Assembly: GCA_045653425.1 (NCBI GenBank)
Contig: JAZOLU010000008.1
Coordinates: 18,968-82,967 of the forward strand
Reading direction: 5' to 3'
DNA: 64,000 nt
Origin: RGIG3009 sp045653425
GTDB taxonomy: Bacteria > Bacillota > Clostridia > Oscillospirales > Acutalibacteraceae
The notes under the pieces are model-generated. The model was not told where the DNA came from, searched no databases, and saw only the letters and a program-made list of their open reading frames with translations. Below are positions 18,885 to 27,115 of the stretch, piece by piece (within the stretch, counting starts at the first letter, position 1; each line of letters starts with the position of its first letter). The translations under genes and the position numbers were made by a program.

Positions 18885-21134
18885 ATGGCTACCAAGAAAA
18901 GCAAAAAGGTGGTTGCCGAACCGGGCAAACTGCCGCCGAATGCCCACATTGCCGGCGCGGGCGAAGTAGAACAACAGGCGATTGTGGATACGTTGCAAGA
19001 AAACTATATGCCGTACGCGATGAGTGTGATTATGTCCCGCGCCATTCCGGAAATTGATGGCTTTAAGCCCTCGCACCGCAAATTGTTGTATACGATGTAT
19101 AAAATGGGGCTGCTGAACGGCAGTTTAATTAAATCCGCGAACATTGCGGGGCAGACAATGCGACTTAACCCCCACGGCGACGCCGCCATTTACGATACCA
19201 TGGTGCGCCTTTCCCGCGGGAACGAATCGTTGTTGCACCCGTACGTGGAATCCAAGGGCAACTTTGGTAAGGCCTATTCTTCGGATATTGAATGTGCCGC
19301 TTCGCGGTACACCGAGGCAAAGTTGGCACCGATTGCGGCAGAATTGTTCCGCGATATTGATAAAGAAACCGTCGATTTTGTGGATAACTACGATGCCACT
19401 ATGAAAGAACCGTCGTTATTGCCGGTAACGTTCCCCTCCATTTTGGTAAATAACAACTTGGGTATCGCCGTGGGTATGGCCAGCAACATTTGCTCGTTTA
19501 ATTTGGCAGAGGTGTGTGAAACTGCCATTGCGCTGATACGCGACCCCGCGCACGATTTGTTATCTACCCTGCAAGCCCCGGATTTCCCCAGCGGCGGCCA
19601 ACTCATTTATCGCCGCGAGGATTTGGAGAAAATTTACGAAACCGGTCGCGGCAGTGTGCGTGTTCGCGCCGTGTACCAATACGATAAGTCTAACAACTGT
19701 TTGGATATTACGCAAATCCCCTATTCCACCACGGTGGAGGCCATTGTCGGCAAAGTAACGGAATTGGTAAAAAGCGGGAAACTGCGCGAGATTAACGATA
19801 TCCGCAACGAAACGGATTTAAGTGGTCTGAAAATCACCATCGACTTAAAGCGCGGCACCGACCCCGACAAGGTAATGAGCAAATTGTACGCCGCTACGCC
19901 GTTGGAGGATGCGTTTGGGTGTAACTTTAACGTGCTGATTGCCGGCGTGCCGCAGGTGCTGGGCGTGCGTGCCTTGTTTGAGGAGTGGACGGCATTCCGC
20001 ATTGAGTGTGTCCGCCGCCGCGTGGTGTACGATTTGAATAAGGCCAAAGACAAATTGCACTTGCTTAAAGGTCTGCAAAAGATTTTGCTGGACATTGACA
20101 AAGCGGTGCGCATTGTTCGCGAAACCGAGGAGGAAGCCGAGGTTGTTCCCAACTTAATGATTGGGTTTGGCATTGATGAGACACAAGCGGAATACGTGGC
20201 GGAAATTAAATTGCGCCATCTCAACCGCGAGTATATCCTCAAACGGTTGGACGAGGTGGAACGGCTGGAAGCAGAGATTGCCGAAATGCAGGAAACGCTC
20301 AGCAGTTCCCGCCGCATTAAGTCGATTATTATTGACGAACTGCGCACCGTGGCTAAAAAGTACGGACAACCGCGCCGTACCACGTTGTTGTACGCTTCGG
20401 ATTTGGAGGAGGAACGTGAAGCCGAGGAGGCGGATATTCCGGAATATCCCTGCACGTTGTTCTTTACGGCGGAGGGGTACTTCAAAAAAATTACGCCGCA
20501 GTCGTTGCGTATGAGCAGTGAACACAAACTGAAAGAGGGCGACCACATTGTGCAAACGGTGGAGAGCAACAATCGCCAAGAACTGTTGTTTTTTACCAAT
20601 GCCGGCACGGTGTACAAAACACGCGCCTCGGATTTTGCGGATACAAAGGCCAGCGTGTTGGGCGAGTACGTTGCCGCAAAACTGGGTTTTGACGAGGGCG
20701 AAAAAGCCGTGTTTATGGCAGTGACAAACGATTACAGCGGCTACTTGGTATTTTTCTTTGAAAACGGCAAAGCCGCCAAAGTGGAACTGGCATCGTATGC
20801 CACCAAGACCAATCGCCGTAAACTGGTGGGTGCGTTTTCGGATAAATCGCCGCTGGTGGCGATGTTCCAACTGCCGCAAGACAGTGAATTTTTTGTGGGT
20901 TCTACCGCAGGCCGTCGCTTGATTGTGCACACGGGAGCCATTGCCGTTAAAACCACCCGCAACACGCAGGGCGTGCAGGTGTTAACGCTAAAAGGTCAGC
21001 ATCGTTTGGAATCGGTTGTTCCGTTTGTGGAATCCATGGTGGTTAAGCCGGCGCGTTACCGCACCCGTTCACTGCCCGCCGCCGGTGCTGTTCTGTCTGC
21101 GGAGGATGTGGGAGAACAGTTGACGTTACTGTAA
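18885..21134 (+). CDS. parC: type IIA DNA topoisomerase, subunit A (ParC/GyrA-like)
   Basis: 749 residues. YAMSVIMSRAIPEIDGFKPSHRKLLY is the opening of the breakage-reunion domain. PHGDAAIYDTMVRL is the quinolone-region helix and SRYTEAKL carries the catalytic tyrosine (residue 142). A coiled-coil stretch (LDEVERLEAEIAEMQETL) and a C-terminal beta-propeller-like domain follow. Length is shorter than typical GyrA and fits ParC-like subunits. The start after GAGGGGAGGG lies 14 bases past parE, so the two are one operon. The N-terminal lysine-rich tail MATKKSKK resembles the partner's MAAKKS. Confidence 0.85.
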   Translation: MATKKSKKVVAEPGKLPPNAHIAGAGEVEQQAIVDTLQENYMPYAMSVIMSRAIPEIDGFKPSHRKLLYTMYKMGLLNGSLIKSANIAGQTMRLNPHGDAAIYDTMVRLSRGNESLLHPYVESKGNFGKAYSSDIECAASRYTEAKLAPIAAELFRDIDKETVDFVDNYDATMKEPSLLPVTFPSILVNNNLGIAVGMASNICSFNLAEVCETAIALIRDPAHDLLSTLQAPDFPSGGQLIYRREDLEKIYETGRGSVRVRAVYQYDKSNNCLDITQIPYSTTVEAIVGKVTELVKSGKLREINDIRNETDLSGLKITIDLKRGTDPDKVMSKLYAATPLEDAFGCNFNVLIAGVPQVLGVRALFEEWTAFRIECVRRRVVYDLNKAKDKLHLLKGLQKILLDIDKAVRIVRETEEEAEVVPNLMIGFGIDETQAEYVAEIKLRHLNREYILKRLDEVERLEAEIAEMQETLSSSRRIKSIIIDELRTVAKKYGQPRRTTLLYASDLEEEREAEEADIPEYPCTLFFTAEGYFKKITPQSLRMSSEHKLKEGDHIVQTVESNNRQELLFFTNAGTVYKTRASDFADTKASVLGEYVAAKLGFDEGEKAVFMAVTNDYSGYLVFFFENGKAAKVELASYATKTNRRKLVGAFSDKSPLVAMFQLPQDSEFFVGSTAGRRLIVHTGAIAVKTTRNTQGVQVLTLKGQHRLESVVPFVESMVVKPARYRTRSLPAAGAVLSAEDVGEQLTLL

Positions 21135-21139
21135 TAAAA

Positions 21140-21175
21140 AATCACTGCCGGAAAACAATTTTTCCGGCAGTGATT
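21140..21175. terminator. long hairpin after parC
   Basis: AATCACTGCCGGAAAA pairs with TTTTCCGGCAGTGATT around a short loop. There is no T-run on the plus strand, but A6 precedes it, so as a terminator it is better formed on the minus strand. It may work with the hairpin at 21200-21238. Confidence 0.5.
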
Positions 21176-21199
21176 GGCAACAAATACAGCAAACGCAAG

Positions 21200-21238
21200 C
21201 GGGCAATGTATCTGTGCCACGGTTAGATTGCCCGTTTT
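21200..21238 (+). terminator. possible terminator of parE-parC
   Basis: CGGGCAAT / ATTGCCCG stem with a 19-base loop followed by TTTT. It is weak because of the large loop. Confidence 0.4.
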
Positions 21239-21269
21239 ACCAAAAAAGATACACAACATAAAAATGTAC

Positions 21270-21301
21270 TTGCGTTTTTTGTTTGTTTGTGCTACTATAA
21301 T
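21270..21301 (+). promoter_or_regulatory. possible secG promoter
   Basis: A perfect TATAAT at 21296-21301 lies 40 bases before secG. The best -35 (TTGCGT, 21270-21275) has an over-long 20-base spacer. Confidence 0.45.
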
Positions 21302-21340
21302 AGGCGTAACTTTGTGGATATGTTCAGGGAGGACTTAATT

Positions 21341-21595
21341 ATGACCGTTTGGGAGTATGTTATTGGTGCTGTTTTAATTGTTTTTTCGTTAATCATCATC
21401 GGCGTGGTGTTGTTGCAAGAGGGCCGCGAGGCCAACATCGGTGCCATTTCCGGCGCGGCGGACACGTTTTTTGACAAAGGCCGTGCCCGCACGTTGGATG
21501 CGTTTTTGGCGCGGTGGACAAAATGGCTGGCTGTCATTTTCTTTGTGCTGGTGTTGGCGGGTATGCTCATCACCAAGTTTTTGGGTGCTAAATAA
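21341..21595 (+). CDS. secG: preprotein translocase subunit SecG
   Basis: 84 residues with two membrane helices (VIGAVLIVFSLIIIGVVLL and WLAVIFFVLVLAGMLITKF) separated by the conserved LQEGREANIGAISGAADTFF segment, the SecG hallmark. It is the non-essential third core subunit of the SecYEG channel. GGGAGGA precedes the ATG at 21341. An upstream in-frame ATG at 21287 falls before the promoter and is unlikely. It is a monocistronic unit closed by a strong terminator. Confidence 0.93.
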   Translation: MTVWEYVIGAVLIVFSLIIIGVVLLQEGREANIGAISGAADTFFDKGRARTLDAFLARWTKWLAVIFFVLVLAGMLITKFLGAK

Positions 21596-21608
21596 TTTGG
21601 TTTGTTGT

Positions 21609-21643
21609 AAAAGCTCCTGTGCTTCGGCATGGGAGCTTTTTGT
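21609..21643 (+). terminator. secG terminator
   Basis: 14-base stem with one G-U pair and a TTCG tetraloop, followed by T5 interrupted by G. It closes the secG transcript. Confidence 0.9.
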
Positions 21644-21672
21644 GTAAAAAGAATGGAAGAAAAGACTATTTG

Positions 21673-21709
21673 CGCCCCCTCTTGCGTAAAGTAAAAGCAA
21701 GAGGGGGCG
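21673..21709 (+). promoter_or_regulatory. hairpin that hides the bofA ribosome site
   Basis: CGCCCCCTCTTGC (21673-21685) is perfectly complementary to GCAAGAGGGGGCG (21697-21709), loop of 11 bases. The 3' arm contains the only good ribosome site (GAGGGGG, 21701-21707) of bofA, whose ATG is at 21716. TTTGTT follows the stem, so it could alternatively act as an intrinsic terminator/attenuator. Either way it should keep bofA low unless transcription starts inside or after the 5' arm. Confidence 0.75.
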
Positions 21710-21715
21710 TTTGTT

Positions 21716-21985
21716 ATGGCGTGGTGGGTAACGGCGGTGTGCATTGGTGCGCTCACGGTGTTAACGGTGTGGTTGTTTATCACGTTGTTCCACACCGGAA
21801 AACCAATACGCAGTCTGTTGAGCAGTGGGTTACAGGGCGCGTGTGCGTTGGCGGCGGTTAATGTTACGGGGGCACTTGCCGGTGTTTCGCTGGGGCTTAA
21901 TTGGTTGTCGGCGGTGGCTTGCGTGGCACTGGGGGTGCCGGGAGTTATCGGGCTGCTTTTGTTGCAAGTAATTTGCCGAGTGTAA
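21716..21985 (+). CDS. bofA: pro-sigmaK processing inhibitor BofA family protein
   Basis: 89 residues, three hydrophobic segments. The conserved motif GKPIRSLLSSGLQGACALAAVN near residues 28-50 and LGVPGVIGLLLLQ near the C-terminus define the BofA family (membrane proteins that hold SpoIVFB protease inactive until the forespore signal). This is evidence for endospore formation. The gene stands alone between secG and pgeF, unlike the recR-linked arrangement in Bacillus. Its translation is probably controlled by the hairpin just upstream. Confidence 0.88.
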   Translation: MAWWVTAVCIGALTVLTVWLFITLFHTGKPIRSLLSSGLQGACALAAVNVTGALAGVSLGLNWLSAVACVALGVPGVIGLLLLQVICRV

Positions 21986-22032
21986 TTGCAAAGTTTGCAC
22001 GAATGTGGTACACTGGCGATGGGTGAGAGAGT

Positions 22033-22866
22033 ATGAAGTTGCCGCACAGTCAAACATTAACTGCCAACAATAAAGACGGCGTTATTTATTACAGTTTTCC
22101 CGCGTTTGATGCCATACCGTTTGTCCGCCACGGCTTTTCCACGCGCGTGGGCGGTGTGAGTACCGGTATATACGCGAGTATGAATTTGAGTTTTACGCGT
22201 GGTGATGACCCACAGTGTGTGCGGGAAAATTTTGACCGTTTTTGTGCCGCGGTGGGGGTGGACAGCCGCCACGCCGTGGTGGCGGCGCAGGAACATCACA
22301 CGGTGGTGTACAACGCCACCGCCGCCGACCGTGGACGCGGCGTGTACCGTGAACGGGGGTATACCGATATTGACGGGTTGCTCACCAGTGAGCCGAATGT
22401 GGTGTTGTTCACGCAATATGCCGATTGTGTGCCGCTGTTTTTTGTTGACCCTGTTCGGCGCGTGGTGGGCACGGCTCATGCCGGCTGGCGTGGCACGGCG
22501 GCGGGTATGGGCGCCGTTATGGTGGAGCGTATGGTGGCGGATTACGGTTGCCGCCGTGAGGATATTTTGGCGGCGGTGGGTCCCTCCATCGGTCCGTGCT
22601 GTTTTGAGGTGGATGAACCGGTACGGCAAGCATTTGCGGAAGCGTTTCCGTTTTCTGCGGCGTGTATCGTGGTGGGCGAGGGCGGCAAAAGCCACATTGA
22701 TTTGTGGGAGATAAATCGCCGCACGTTGCTTTTGGCGGGAATTACTGCCGAGCATATCACGGTAACGGATGTGTGTACCCGTTGTTACCCGGAGTTGTTG
22801 TGGTCACACCGCGCTACCGGCGGTGAGCGCGGCAGTTTGGCGGGGTGCATTGCCATTGGTGAATAA
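22033..22866 (+). CDS. pgeF: laccase-domain protein, peptidoglycan editing factor / purine nucleoside phosphorylase family
   Basis: 277 residues. FVRHGFSTRVGGVS near the start, AAQEHHTVVY, QYADCVPLFFVDPVRRVVGTAHAGW and GPSIGPCCFEVDEPV are the copper/zinc-like His-Cys motifs of the YfiH/YlmD (LACC1) family. Members edit peptidoglycan or act on purine nucleosides; older records call them polyphenol oxidases. GAGAG precedes the ATG. In Bacillus ylmD sits near sigma-factor and cell-division genes; here it is next to bofA and a terminator. Confidence 0.87.
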   Translation: MKLPHSQTLTANNKDGVIYYSFPAFDAIPFVRHGFSTRVGGVSTGIYASMNLSFTRGDDPQCVRENFDRFCAAVGVDSRHAVVAAQEHHTVVYNATAADRGRGVYRERGYTDIDGLLTSEPNVVLFTQYADCVPLFFVDPVRRVVGTAHAGWRGTAAGMGAVMVERMVADYGCRREDILAAVGPSIGPCCFEVDEPVRQAFAEAFPFSAACIVVGEGGKSHIDLWEINRRTLLLAGITAEHITVTDVCTRCYPELLWSHRATGGERGSLAGCIAIGE

Positions 22867-22869
22867 TGC

Positions 22870-22906
22870 AAAGTCCGACGAATCGCACGATTCGTCGGAC
22901 TTTTTT
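22870..22906. terminator. strong bidirectional terminator
   Basis: 16-base perfect stem (AAAGTCCGACGAATCG) with CA at the tip and T6. It separates the convergent pgeF and rluA-family genes. Confidence 0.93.
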
Positions 22907-22911
22907 GTGGT

Positions 22912-23874
22912 TTATAGGTTGCCGGTGCAAAATTCATCGGCGAACCAAACGTTGGGTAATGTGAATTCACGTCCGTTTAAATAATTCAGTTCGCCCGCAT
23001 CGTCAGTAAAAGCAAATTTCAAGCGGTACGAGCACAGTGCTTGTTTGTGAAACCCTGTGCCTTTGTTTAAGTCGTTGGTGCCGTACTTGCCATCTCCCAA
23101 CAACGGGTGACCAATGGAGGCGAGATGCGCCCGAATTTGGTGGGTACGTCCGGTGAGTAATTCAATCTCCAAAAGCGACAATCCGTTATGTTCTTTCAAT
23201 ACCCGATACCGCGTGGCAATGGTACGCGCGCCACGTTGTTGGTGCTCAGAAACGTATACGCGGTTTTGCGCCTCGTTTTTTTGTAAAAAGCCGTGCAGCG
23301 TATCCTCAGGCTTTTCCAAATGCCCGTGTACCAAACACAGGTAATATTTTTCAATTTCACGGCGGCGCAGTTTTTCGTTCAAAATACGCAGTGCAGCGGC
23401 GGTTTTGGCGGCAATCACAATGCCGCAAGTGTTGCGGTCAATGCGGTTCACCAGCGCGGGAGCAAAACTGGCTTCGTCCTGCGGGGCGTATTCGCCCTTT
23501 TCAAACAAGTAGCGTTGAACGCGAAAAATCAGCGTATCGCGGTATTCCTCAGTATCCGGGTGTACCAGTAACCCCACCGGCTTGTTGAGCAACAAAATAT
23601 GCTCATCCTCATACACAATATCCAATTTGGTACCGGCGTGCATAAATTCGTATACCGGCGCGGCACATTCCAAAAATTCGTCCGGTGCGTAAACGGCAAC
23701 CACATCGCCTTCTTCCAACCGCTGCGAGATGGTGCAACGTTTGCGATTGACTTTAATATCTTTTTGGCGAATGTATTTGTACATCATTGATACCGGCAAA
23801 TTCGGAAACGCTTTGGTCAAAAAGCGGTCCACGCGTTGACCGGCATCGTTTTTTGCAATGGTGAGTTGTTTCAT
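22912..23874 (-). CDS. RluA-family pseudouridine synthase
   Basis: 320 residues. An N-terminal S4-like RNA-binding domain (GQRVDRFLTKAFPNLPVSMMYKYIRQKDIKVN) is followed by the catalytic domain with VNRIDRNTCGIVIAAKT (canonical HRLDxxTSG; Asp is the catalytic residue) and the closing motif LLTGRTHQIRAHLASIGHPLLGDGKYG. It isomerises specific uridines in rRNA or tRNA. The exact site is not predictable. The substitution of His-Arg-Leu by Asn-Arg-Ile at the active-site motif is seen in some clades. Confidence 0.9.
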   Translation of the reverse strand: MKQLTIAKNDAGQRVDRFLTKAFPNLPVSMMYKYIRQKDIKVNRKRCTISQRLEEGDVVAVYAPDEFLECAAPVYEFMHAGTKLDIVYEDEHILLLNKPVGLLVHPDTEEYRDTLIFRVQRYLFEKGEYAPQDEASFAPALVNRIDRNTCGIVIAAKTAAALRILNEKLRRREIEKYYLCLVHGHLEKPEDTLHGFLQKNEAQNRVYVSEHQQRGARTIATRYRVLKEHNGLSLLEIELLTGRTHQIRAHLASIGHPLLGDGKYGTNDLNKGTGFHKQALCSYRLKFAFTDDAGELNYLNGREFTLPNVWFADEFCTGNL

Positions 23875-23894
23875 TTATCAGCCCTCCAAAACAC

Positions 23895-23923
23895 AGTATA
23901 CCGCATCTGACCCGCAAACACAA
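23895..23923 (-). promoter_or_regulatory. promoter of the RluA-family gene
   Basis: Minus strand TTGTGT (23918-23923), 17 bases, TATACT (23895-23900), about 20 bases upstream of the start. Confidence 0.55.
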
Positions 23924-23927
23924 GAGG

Positions 23928-23957
23928 TTTCATAACACACGGTGCGGCGGGTATACT
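23928..23957 (+). promoter_or_regulatory. promoter of the Rieske flavoprotein gene
   Basis: TTTCAT (23928-23933), 18 bases, TATACT (23952-23957). It is back-to-back with the minus-strand promoter of the neighbouring gene. Confidence 0.45.
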
Positions 23958-23974
23958 GATGGTGAGGTGATACA

Positions 23975-25306
23975 ATGACATCGTTATGGACACAAACGGC
24001 AAAATTGCCGTCATTTTGGCCACTTACGCGTGATGAACGTACCGATGTACTGGTAATCGGTGGTGGAATGGCGGGGTTGCTCTGTGCTTTTCGGTTACAG
24101 CAAGCGGGGTTATCGGTAATTGTGGCGGAAGCCGGACGTTTGGCACAAGGAACAACAGCGGGTACGACTGCCAAATTGACGGTGCAACACGGTGGAAGCA
24201 CCTATTCAACGCTGATTGAGAAACAGGGTGTGGAGTATGCCAAACGATATCGACAAGCACAAGAGCAAGCACTGGTATGGTTTGACGAATTGGCGGCGCG
24301 TTTTCCGTGCGATGCACAAACGGTGGATGCACTGCTATATACCCGTGAGGATGCGGAGGCACTGTGGCGTGAACAAACCGCTATTCGCCTTGTGGGCGGC
24401 GAGGCGGAACGCACGGAGCAACCGTTGCCGTTTCCGGTAAAGGGTGCTTTGCGACTGCCGCGACAACGGCAGTTTCATCCGTTAAAATTGTTGGCGGGTA
24501 TTGCGGAGGAATTGACCGTGTATGAGCGTACGCGTATTGCGGAAGTGCAGGACAATATTGCCACTACCGAAGAGGGCGTAGCCATAACGGCCAAACACAT
24601 TGTGGTGGCTACGCATTTTCCGTTTATTAACCGTCGCGGACTGTATCCGCTAAAACTGTATCAAAATCGGTCGTATGTGCTGGCACTCACGGGCGCGCCT
24701 CCGTTGCCGGCTATGTTGCTGGATGCCGCCGGCGACGGCTTGTTTTTACGACAGTATGGTGAGTATTTGCTAATGAGTGGGCTGGGACACCGCACCGGCA
24801 CGTTAGGCGGTGGCTGGAAACCGCTGGAACGCGTGGCGCGGCAGTGGTTTCCCAAAGCGAGTGTGGCAGGACGATGGGCGGCGCAGGATTGTTGCACGGC
24901 AGATGACGTAGCGTATGTGGGCGCGTATTCATCGCACACACCAACGTGGTCGGTAGCCAGCGGGTTTAACGGTTGGGGTATGAGCGGTTCGTTGGTAGCC
25001 GCCCAAGTGCTGACTAACCGCATACTGGGCAACGCCGAGCAAGCACACACACTGTTTTCACCGCAACGGCGCGTGCCAGCCGCGCCGTTGTGGGTAAACG
25101 CGGGGGAATCGGTAAAAGGGTTGCTCACACCAACCGCACCGCGTTGCACGCATTTGGGGTGTGCTCTGCACTGGAATCCGTGGGAACACAGTTGGGATTG
25201 CGCTTGCCACGGCTCGCGTTTTGGGAGCGGCGGTCAATTGCTTCACGGGCCGGCAATGCGGGACTTGGTGCATCCGCCCAAACAAAAACAAGCGGGAGAC
25301 GAGTAG
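23975..25306 (+). CDS. FAD-dependent oxidoreductase fused to a Rieske [2Fe-2S] domain
   Basis: 443 residues. An N-terminal DAO-type flavin domain (DVLVIGGGMAGLLCAFRLQQAG at residues 24-46, GTTAGTTAKLTVQHG as the second contact) is joined to a C-terminal Rieske domain with CTHLGCALHW and WDCACHGSRF, giving the Cys-x-His and Cys-x2-His ligand pairs. The same fusion is known in Bacillus YhfW-like proteins. It presumably oxidises an amine or other small molecule and passes electrons through the cluster. The substrate is unknown. GAGGTGAT ribosome site. Confidence 0.85.
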   Translation: MTSLWTQTAKLPSFWPLTRDERTDVLVIGGGMAGLLCAFRLQQAGLSVIVAEAGRLAQGTTAGTTAKLTVQHGGSTYSTLIEKQGVEYAKRYRQAQEQALVWFDELAARFPCDAQTVDALLYTREDAEALWREQTAIRLVGGEAERTEQPLPFPVKGALRLPRQRQFHPLKLLAGIAEELTVYERTRIAEVQDNIATTEEGVAITAKHIVVATHFPFINRRGLYPLKLYQNRSYVLALTGAPPLPAMLLDAAGDGLFLRQYGEYLLMSGLGHRTGTLGGGWKPLERVARQWFPKASVAGRWAAQDCCTADDVAYVGAYSSHTPTWSVASGFNGWGMSGSLVAAQVLTNRILGNAEQAHTLFSPQRRVPAAPLWVNAGESVKGLLTPTAPRCTHLGCALHWNPWEHSWDCACHGSRFGSGGQLLHGPAMRDLVHPPKQKQAGDE

Positions 25307-25318
25307 TCTCCCGCTTGT
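25288..25318. terminator. bidirectional terminator between convergent flavoprotein genes
   Basis: ACAAGCGGGAGAC pairs with GTCTCCCGCTTGT around GAGTA. The stem includes the stop codon of the Rieske flavoprotein gene. Confidence 0.8.
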
Positions 25319-25328
25319 CGGCGTTGTG

Positions 25329-26732
25329 TTATACGCTTTCTTTTTGTGCAATTTTGCGGCCCATTAGTACGCCCATAACGGATGCCATCATTAACCCGCG
25401 AGTCCAACCGCTGGAATCGCCCAAGCAATGCAAGCCATGCACGTTGGTGTTCAAATCGGTATCCATACGCACACGGTTGCTGTAAAATTTAAGTTCCGGC
25501 GAGTACAACAACGTTTCGTACGAGGCAAAACCGGGTACCACGTGGTCTACCGCTTGGATAAAGTTGATAATGTTAATCATTGCACGGTAGGGCATGGCGG
25601 CGGTGATGTCACCCGCCACCGCATCCGGCAAAGTCGGCTTTAAGTTGGATTGCGAGAGTTCCTTTTGCCAAGTGCGCTTACCATCTAAAATATCACCAAA
25701 CCGTTGCACCAAAATGTGGCCCGCGCCAAGCATATTGGTGAGTTCGCCCACCTTTTGCGCATAAGCAATGGGTTGGTTAAATGGTTCACTGAAATTGTGT
25801 GAACACAAAATGGCAAGGTTGGTGTTGTTGGATTTGAGTTCCTTGTACGAATGGCCGTTAACTACCGCCAAATCGTCATCGTAATTCTCCTGGCTGACAA
25901 AGCCGCCGGGGTTTTGGCAGAATGTGCGCACCTTGTTTTTGAACGGTTGCGGGTAACCGATAAGTTTGGATTCGTACAACGTTTTATTGACTTTTTCCAT
26001 CACTTCGTTGCGCACTTCCACACGCACGCCGATATCCACCGTGCCGGGTTGGTGAGCAATGTTGTGTTCGGCACAAATTTTTTCCAACCAATCCGCGCCG
26101 CGGCGACCGGTGGCAATCACGGTGTGGGTGGCGTAAATGTCAATATCCTGTTTGCCGTCGGTTACGGTAATGCCACGGCAACTTTGACCGTCCAAAAGCA
26201 GGTTGGAACATTCGTAGCCGAATAACATTTCCACCCCGTGTTGCTGCAAGTGCTGTTGAATGGACAAATAAATACCTTGTGCTTTTTCCGTGCCCATATG
26301 GCGAATGGGGCAGTCCACCAACTTTAAGCCCGCTTGAATAGCGCGCTTGCGAATTTCCTTAACCTCTTCGGTGTTTTCCAGTCCTTCCACGTGTGTGTCG
26401 GCACCAAATTGCAGATAGATATTGTCTGCATAATGAATGGTTTCTTGTACCAAATCTTCGCCGACCAGTGACGGCAGGTCGCCGCCAACTTCGTAACTTA
26501 GCGACAATTTACCGTCGGAAAAGGCACCGGCACCGGAAAAACCGGTGGTGATGTGGCAGTACGGCTTACAGTTAACACAATGCCCCACCGTGGATTTGGG
26601 GCAACGTCGTTTTTCAATGGGTTGGCCTTTTTCCACAAGAACAATGCGTTGTTTGCTGCCGCAGTTGAGCATTTCCAACGCAGTAAAAATACCGGCAGGG
26701 CCGGCACCGACAATGACAACATCCGTTTGCAT
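25329..26732 (-). CDS. NAD(P)/FAD-dependent dehydrogenase (COG2509-like)
   Basis: 467 residues. VVIVGAGPAGIFTALEML is the FAD-binding motif. TVGHCVNCKPYCHITTGFSGAGAFSDGKLS near residue 50-75 carries conserved cysteines of this uncharacterised family. HTVIATGRRGADWL and the C-terminal HCLGDSSGWTRGLMMASVMG complete the fold. Related proteins are annotated as uncharacterised FAD-dependent dehydrogenases in Clostridia and Bacteroides. No substrate can be named. It has its own consensus promoter on the minus strand. Confidence 0.82.
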   Translation of the reverse strand: MQTDVVIVGAGPAGIFTALEMLNCGSKQRIVLVEKGQPIEKRRCPKSTVGHCVNCKPYCHITTGFSGAGAFSDGKLSLSYEVGGDLPSLVGEDLVQETIHYADNIYLQFGADTHVEGLENTEEVKEIRKRAIQAGLKLVDCPIRHMGTEKAQGIYLSIQQHLQQHGVEMLFGYECSNLLLDGQSCRGITVTDGKQDIDIYATHTVIATGRRGADWLEKICAEHNIAHQPGTVDIGVRVEVRNEVMEKVNKTLYESKLIGYPQPFKNKVRTFCQNPGGFVSQENYDDDLAVVNGHSYKELKSNNTNLAILCSHNFSEPFNQPIAYAQKVGELTNMLGAGHILVQRFGDILDGKRTWQKELSQSNLKPTLPDAVAGDITAAMPYRAMINIINFIQAVDHVVPGFASYETLLYSPELKFYSNRVRMDTDLNTNVHGLHCLGDSSGWTRGLMMASVMGVLMGRKIAQKESV

Positions 26733-26776
26733 AGGGTAGACCCCTCCTAAACTATAATCCGCTTGACCAAAAAATT

Positions 26777-26805
26777 AATATACCGTAATTTCGTGGTTTT
26801 GTCAA
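26777..26805 (-). promoter_or_regulatory. consensus promoter of the FAD dehydrogenase gene
   Basis: Minus strand TTGACA (26800-26805), 17 bases, TATATT (26777-26782). Confidence 0.8.
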
Positions 26806-26827
26806 GAATAATGCAGTGTATTACCCC

Positions 26828-26857
26828 TTGCACAGTGGTGTAAAAATGTGGTATACT
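26828..26857 (+). promoter_or_regulatory. promoter of the DUF951-prfA operon
   Basis: TTGCAC (26828-26833), 18 bases, TATACT (26852-26857), 37 bases before the DUF951 start. Confidence 0.7.
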
Positions 26858-26893
26858 CAATTGTGTCAAAATACGGTACAGGAGGAAGTGCGT

Positions 26894-27079
26894 ATGGATA
26901 TTCGCGTAAACGATGTACTGACAATGAAAAAAGCACACCCGTGCGGCGGCAATCGGTTTCGTGTATTGCGTATCGGTATGGATTTCCGCCTGCGGTGCGA
27001 ATTGTGCGGGCACGAAATTATGGTGCCGCGTATCCGTACCGAAAAACACATACGTGCCGTGGAGCGCGCAGAGGAGTAG
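26894..27079 (+). CDS. DUF951 family small zinc-ribbon-like protein
   Basis: 61 residues: MDIRVNDVLTMKKAHPCGGNRF at the start and LRCELCGHEIMVPR in the middle are the whole DUF951 signature, with three cysteines suggesting metal binding. The family is restricted to Firmicutes and function is unknown; it is often beside ychF or translation genes. AGGAGG lies 7 bases before ATG 26894. The longer frame from 26816 would include the promoter. Here it precedes prfA by 36 bases. Confidence 0.88.
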   Translation: MDIRVNDVLTMKKAHPCGGNRFRVLRIGMDFRLRCELCGHEIMVPRIRTEKHIRAVERAEE

Positions 27080-27115
27080 CGACTTTTTCCATAATTGAAC
27101 CGAGGAGGAAAAAGT

